NCBI GenBank assembly: GCA_030770545.1
Contig: CM061100.1
Location: 11,400,501 to 11,464,500 of the forward strand
Length of the DNA stretch: 64,000 nt
Source: Macropodus opercularis
Taxonomy: Eukaryota; Chordata; Actinopteri; Anabantiformes; Osphronemidae
Reading direction: 5' to 3'
This document shows, piece by piece, positions 59,318-64,000 of the stretch. Numbering within the stretch: the stretch's first letter is position 1; each line of letters opens with the position of its first letter. Made by a program: the position numbers and the translations under genes. A model generated the notes under the pieces. The model worked only from the letters and a program-made list of their open reading frames with translations, ran no database searches and was not told the DNA's origin.

Positions 59318-60017
59318 CACTGAAAAAAAAAGTCTGTTGGATTTACATAAAAAAATATGGACATCGGTTGCATACATTGAAGTTATGTTTAGTTCAAATG
59401 ATATATTTTTAAAATATGTACTTGATTTTTATTTGCTAAACATACATGACTTATTTATGCAAATATAAGGCATGCAAATAGTATATTTAAAAATCTTATG
59501 CTAAACATACATAATTTTGTTATATAAAATTAATGCTTTTCATTTAAATGGAAATTAAATTTAAATTAAATTATCTCGAGTTAAATAAACATAAGTTTTT
59601 TGTAATTACGTGTAGAAGCATAACTAAAAAAAACCAAAAAGCATTTCTTTCCACAAAATGACTAAAATATTTAGTAAAACATCCACAACACAGAGCTTTC
59701 ATCTGCAAATAGTGTACACTGCACTGTTTCAGCATTTATAAAGCAAACCAGGATTCAGTGTCCCAAACACATAAAAGAAAAGCGTAATAATAGCACTTTC
59801 TCACTTTCAAAAGAAATGGACTAACTCTAATGCAGGTGTGTGTCAGTAGTACAAACAACTTGAAAGTACAATCAACCAACAGAGATATTGTTTGTATAGA
59901 CTCTTAAAAAAAAAAGAAGAGTGCTATAGATCTCTGCAAATAACCAAACAATGCAGTTTATGAGTTGTCTTGGAACATAACTAACAATCAACAACAGTCT
60001 GTGGTCAACATGAGAAT

Positions 60018-60380
60018 CTATTGTAAGTCCAACACCTGCCAACAGCTCACTGACAAAGTCTGTTCTTGAGAGTTTGGGCTTTGTTGGAGTGCGTTTCCCT
60101 CAAGCTCCATGACAATTTTCTGCAGAACTTCAAATGTATACTTCAGCTCAGAAGGGTAGTTTAAGTTCAGAGCATACATCAGGCCAAACAACACAGCAGT
60201 GGCTAATGCAACATTATCCAGATCCTGTAACACAGTCTGGCCTTCAAGGACAATGCCAATGTCCTCAGGGGTGTCACAAGCATGGCGTTCTTTGATGACA
60301 TAGATTCCAACAGTGGTCTCCTCAATAGCCCTTTGGATGACATCTTTGTCTTCTACCTGCATAGTCACAAAATAAAGCAA
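60018..60380 (-). pseudogene. C-terminal fragment of a fish transposon-associated protein
   Basis: 121 codons of frame: DVIQRAIEETTVGIYVI, IVLEGQTVLQDLDNVA and LFGLMYALNLNYPSELKYTF. This resembles the C-terminus of abundant fish proteins often labelled SAMD3-like, which I believe are encoded by this type of element. No N-terminal part is present in frame. Function unknown. Confidence 0.5.
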
Positions 60381-60458
60381 AAATGCATATAAAATACATT
60401 AGATACACAAACTTACAAAAACATTTATGCTTATGTCTGTCTCTATAGCCAGATATTG

Positions 60459-61157
60459 TTATTTGTATACTGAAAGGTGTTTGTTTTTCTGATTAAGTAC
60501 GTAGATGATTGGTTCCACAACACAGAATTGCTCCTTATAATATTGCTTACGTTGATATGAACTGCTAAGAGGTCCGCCTTTGGTAATTGCTTTTGAAATC
60601 AAATTAGAAGAGCAAACTGCTGTAGCAATTTCTGTAGCTACAGAATCATCAACTTGGACACTGTGACACTGAAGAATATCACAAATGAAACCTTTAGATA
60701 ATGGGATTGATGAAGAGCTTAGCAAGTAGTTAAGTTCTTGCAAAAATTCATCAATAGCTGTACCTGGCACATAGACTAAACATTCCAGCTTCAATAAGGC
60801 TGCTGCAAGCTGTTTCGCTATTACATCTGCAGGTTCCTTGTGTTGACCTCTCCAATCTAGAGATGTACTGGAAACTTGTTCTACATACTCCTTCCCCTCG
60901 CCTTCAACAGATGAATCATCTAATGGTGGCGATGCTACTGTAGTTATTCTCACAATATCTGGTTTAAAATCAGTTAGGCTGTAAGGTGTGTGTCGACGAC
61001 TCTTATGAGATTTAAATGTTCCATAAATGCTGGTTTCAAAAGTACAGCCAACAAACATGCAAGAAACATTTTCGTGTCTTTTCAGATGGGCATTGATATG
61101 AACAAAGTACTCTCTTTCGTTAGCTAGATTCTTGCAAGGACATAAGTGACACCTGAA
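60459..61157 (-). pseudogene. Zinc-finger N-terminal part of the CACTA-like transposase protein
   Basis: Frame begins after a possible acceptor with FRCHLCPCKN and contains two C2H2-type fingers, the second being CX4CX12HX4H (from CMFVGC to HKSRRH). A helical segment of about 150 residues follows, ending YYKEQFCVVEPI. In related proteins this precedes the transposase core; here it stops at 60459. The core appears only in copy 1 (21146-22546). Confidence 0.55.
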
Positions 61158-62187
61158 TATGGATAACTATTTTTAAGTCTGACCAAGATGTGCGAAATGC
61201 ACTCTACTGTGATGCACTAGGAGAGCATTCCACGGGTGCGTCCAAAATGTGGATGCTTGAGTTTGTACTGGTTAAGTATTTCAGACCTACTTGCAACTAC
61301 AGCTGTGCTCCCTTTACACTTCCACATTCACTGGGGAAAAAAAGACAAACACACAAATAGTGCAAGTCAGTCAATGTAACAAACATCCTCAGTAAATAAA
61401 TTTTCCCTGACAATTATTGTCTATTACCACTGGAATGCAATCATTCACAATTGAATTATCTATAGTTAGTGCATCTGAATACTTACCACTACAGAGCCTT
61501 TGGAAATCCCTCTTAGCTGAGGTCAGTGGTCCACAAAGGGGCAAAAGGAATACCATGCAATAAACATTTTGACATTAATTCTTCTCACAAACACTTACTG
61601 ATCAAGCCGCTTTATAAATATATAAAAATTATCAGAGTAAATTAATAACTAATTAGACGGGGCAGCCATCTTAACCATTGGGCATAGAAAGCGCTGGATA
61701 CTAAAGACACGTGGCTCTCAGGAATTTGTTGCAATATGTTTTCCGTTAAAACCACAAATAAGGCGCCCCTGTAGTGTACGCTTATTTAATGTGTATAATT
61801 ACATGCTAAAGTGTGAATTATAGCATGCACGACTCCTTAATTAGCTTAATTGCTAACTACGTTCACCTGCTAGCATGTTGGCGCGCTAGCTAGGGGGTGG
61901 GGTGGGGTGTCACTAAAAATTGGTTTTAAAGCATTAACAATAAGGTTCCTAACTTAGCGCGACACACGCGTTTAAAATACAACCCTCATGCAGTGCCATT
62001 ACAAGAACACTGTTTAAAAAGACGTTACAAATCTAAAGCACAAAGCAAGCTAATATTAGCTTAATGCTATTTGGCTTATATTGCTCAAACTCACCGTGTA
62101 TACTGATTATTTTCCATTCCGCTTAGCATTATGTATGCCGCACATATCTAACTCACTGTAAGAAAAGCATTTAGTATTTTTTATTAC

Positions 62188-62349
62188 CTTGAAATCAACT
62201 TCAAGCACGCAGCAGACTTCCCAATGCCAGTGAGAAGATGGCGGACTGCTAGAATTTTCTGGTTTAACTTTCCCTCTTGCGTCCAGACGAGGAGGCGGAG
62301 TTTCCAGACAAAATTCAACTGCTTCTAGTGTTGTTAACATGATTGACAT
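62188..62349 (-). CDS. Possible first coding exon inside the CACTA-like element
   Basis: ATG at 62349, 54 codons, then a donor-like AAG|GTAATA. It lies 141 bases from the element's right terminus next to a GC-rich patch, as a promoter-proximal exon would. No domain recognised. Tentative. Confidence 0.3.
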
Positions 62350-62492
62350 TTTTTGGTTTTACATCTGCCAGGATTTAATCTTTTTTTAAAGATTGATACA
62401 TGTTCAGAGGGAAAAAATGAATTAATTGTTTAGCATATACAAGGAGCATATTAGTAAAATATACAACCCCCCCATCCCCTTTTTTCAGTGTG

Positions 62493-62570
62493 TTATCTGA
62501 TAATTTCTTACTAACTTTTGAATTTAACATAACAGACCTGACAACAGTTGGGAAAAAGTGATCTGCACTT
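62493..62570 (+). mobile_element. L2-like LINE relic, right part
   Basis: Continues the LINE frame interrupted at 59317: SDNFLLTFEFNITDLTT, the usual SDH-LLTFEF motif of L2-type endonucleases. Confidence 0.65.
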
Positions 62571-63649
62571 GATCAAGACGTATCCAGGAGATTGGTTCTG
62601 CTAGTCTAACTTAAGAAATCAGCAGTGTCACTTATGGCCCCCCTCATCCATGGCAGTAGATTCTGGATCTCCTCTGGTCTCTGCAAAGAAACAACACTGG
62701 AACAGACACTATATTGTGTATATTAATGATCTGTTTTTCACAATCTGATCATTGGTTATTAGCATCAGTTATCATTGGTATCAGACACGCAGTCCTGTTA
62801 AAAGCAATGTTCCAGTGATGTTCCACTCGCTCTTACACACACACATTTCCGTAACACTAGACTCTCAAAATTTATCCAAACAATATTATTGTCTTACGAC
62901 AACTTCCACATCTGATCTGGTGTGTGATCAGCCCAGTATGCACCACAGGAACAGGAACCTAAATATGTTTCCAAGTTTCTCCCTTCATAAAGGGGTAAAA
63001 CCTGCACAGTCACACGTCTTAGTTAGTTGCTGTAATAGTTAACACAACTTCGCCACTTTCAGTCAAATTCGAACGGAGAACGTTTGACAGCAGAGTGAGA
63101 GGTTTTTCTTACGTATAACGTAGAAACATAGACCATATAACCACCTCCACAACAAAGGAAAACAAATAAAATGGCAGACGGTAGAAAAGAACTAAAAAAA
63201 CACAAAATAGCGATGTGATACTAAGATTCTTGGGAAGAAACAATTTCACAAGAAATATACCACATGGCTACCAAACCAAAAACAAAGCTGTTCTAAAACA
63301 CAAAATGTTTACTGAAACCATCGGGTTCAACCAATATTAACATTCTGTTGCCAGCCTTGAGGTTCTCATCAATGATCACAGTCAGAAGCATTGGGGAGGT
63401 TCACAGGAGTATACTGCAGTGCTGCTGACTTTCAATTAAGCAGTGATGGTTGAAGCAAGAGATATGTTCACACGTTTGTCACTGCAAGAAAATTCTAGTA
63501 CTATTCATGGATACATCACCCATGGTGCATACACAATTATATTGTGTGTTATGCCAGCTGGGGAAATTGGTAAAATTGGGAAATCAGTGAAAGGCAACTG
63601 TTTCAATTTCAGGATGTAAAAGCCTGGTTAGGGGAGTACTCTGCTTCTA
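62571..63649. other. Stretch with no assignable feature
   Basis: AT-rich; perhaps more decayed LINE sequence at the left. No exon supported. Confidence 0.4.
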
Positions 63650-63990
63650 AAGAGACACAAGGGAAGCAGCCCTATGCACCCTTGCAGATGTTACATCAAG
63701 GCCATTTGAAAAGGTGGCACTTGATATTCTTGGACCTCTCCAGTCAGGAGACAACTATGTGTCTAGGTTGAAGGACACCATTTTCTGTGTTGTCTGGAGG
63801 TGGTGAAGCAACATCAACCTAGAGCCTTTGAACTGCAGTTAACATCCTACAACTTTAAAGCTAACTTTCAGTATTGTGCTGAGGGAGAGCTGGTCTGGAT
63901 ACAAACAAGGCAAGAAGTGTGATCAAAGCTGTGAAGGCATAATAAAGGCGCATTTAGAGTAATTGAGAAAGTGATAGATGTGCTTGAGGA
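63650..63990 (+). pseudogene. Ty3/gypsy integrase relic
   Basis: Frame reads LCTLADVTSRPFEKVALDIL then GPL, the start of a gypsy integrase core. After stops and a large deletion come GELVWIQTRQ and FRVIEKVIDVL, from the integrase C-terminal region. Heavily decayed and cut by the window edge; distinct from the 48659 element. Confidence 0.6.
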
Positions 63991-64000
63991 AGGCATTATG

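Larger units (their letters stand above)
59318..62490 (-). mobile_element. CACTA-like DNA transposon, copy 2, complete ends
   Basis: 3173 bp. Begins CACTGAAAAAA and ends TTTTTTCAGTG, an 11-bp terminal inverted repeat, with a 2-bp TG duplication (59316-59317 and 62491-62492). Removing element plus one TG rejoins the frame of the host LINE, which fixes the boundaries. Subterminal motifs such as GCTAAACATACAT recur at the left end. Coding remnants on the minus strand: 62188-62349, 60459-61157, 60018-60380. The transposase core (DxMHxxLEG part) is missing, so this is probably a non-autonomous deletion derivative. Confidence 0.75.

Overview
The window looks like nuclear DNA of a teleost fish. It carries two multi-exon vertebrate genes with GT-AG introns, AT-rich intergenic DNA, and a mixture of transposons typical of fish: Rex1/L2-like LINEs, Ty3/gypsy elements, CACTA-like and hAT DNA transposons, and piggyBac-type MITEs. 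I see no bacterial gene, rRNA, tRNA or CRISPR array.

Layout. 1-12 kb: two well-formed plus-strand exons (4157-4267 and 7546-7614) form the 3' end of a gene I do not recognise; its predicted protein ends in STVV, a PDZ-ligand-like tail. 12.3-18.9 kb: a complete nine-exon ectonucleoside triphosphate diphosphohydrolase gene, best matched to ENTPD2 (504 codons, plus strand). 20.6-25.3 kb: a transposon cluster (CACTA-like transposase fragment, hAT fragment, LINE fragment, gypsy-like LTR, short tandem repeats, solo LTR). 27.2-43.8 kb: a complete ten-exon fatty acid transport protein/acyl-CoA synthetase gene, best matched to SLC27A6 (626 codons, minus strand). Its introns hold a piggyBac-type MITE, LINE fragments, a gypsy relic and a duplicated piece of its own exon 5. 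entpd2 and slc27a6 are convergent.

45-64 kb is dominated by mobile DNA: a Rex1-like LINE; the last exon of an unrecognised minus-strand gene, split by a solo LTR; a 6.2-kb Ty3/gypsy element with both LTRs but a broken pol; further LTR and LINE relics; a 3.17-kb CACTA-like element inserted into an L2-like LINE; and a gypsy integrase relic at the right edge.

The two complete genes are not an operon and share no pathway. ENTPD2 hydrolyses extracellular ATP; SLC27A6 activates or takes up long-chain fatty acids. I found no convincing novel molecular system. The most informative observations are the solo LTR inside a coding exon, the CACTA-like insertion whose empty site can be read from the flanks, the partial exon-5 duplication that leaves a spliceable-looking mini-exon, the piggyBac-type MITE with nested inverted repeats, and the unidentified gene with the STVV tail. 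All assignments come from reading the sequence; no database search was possible.
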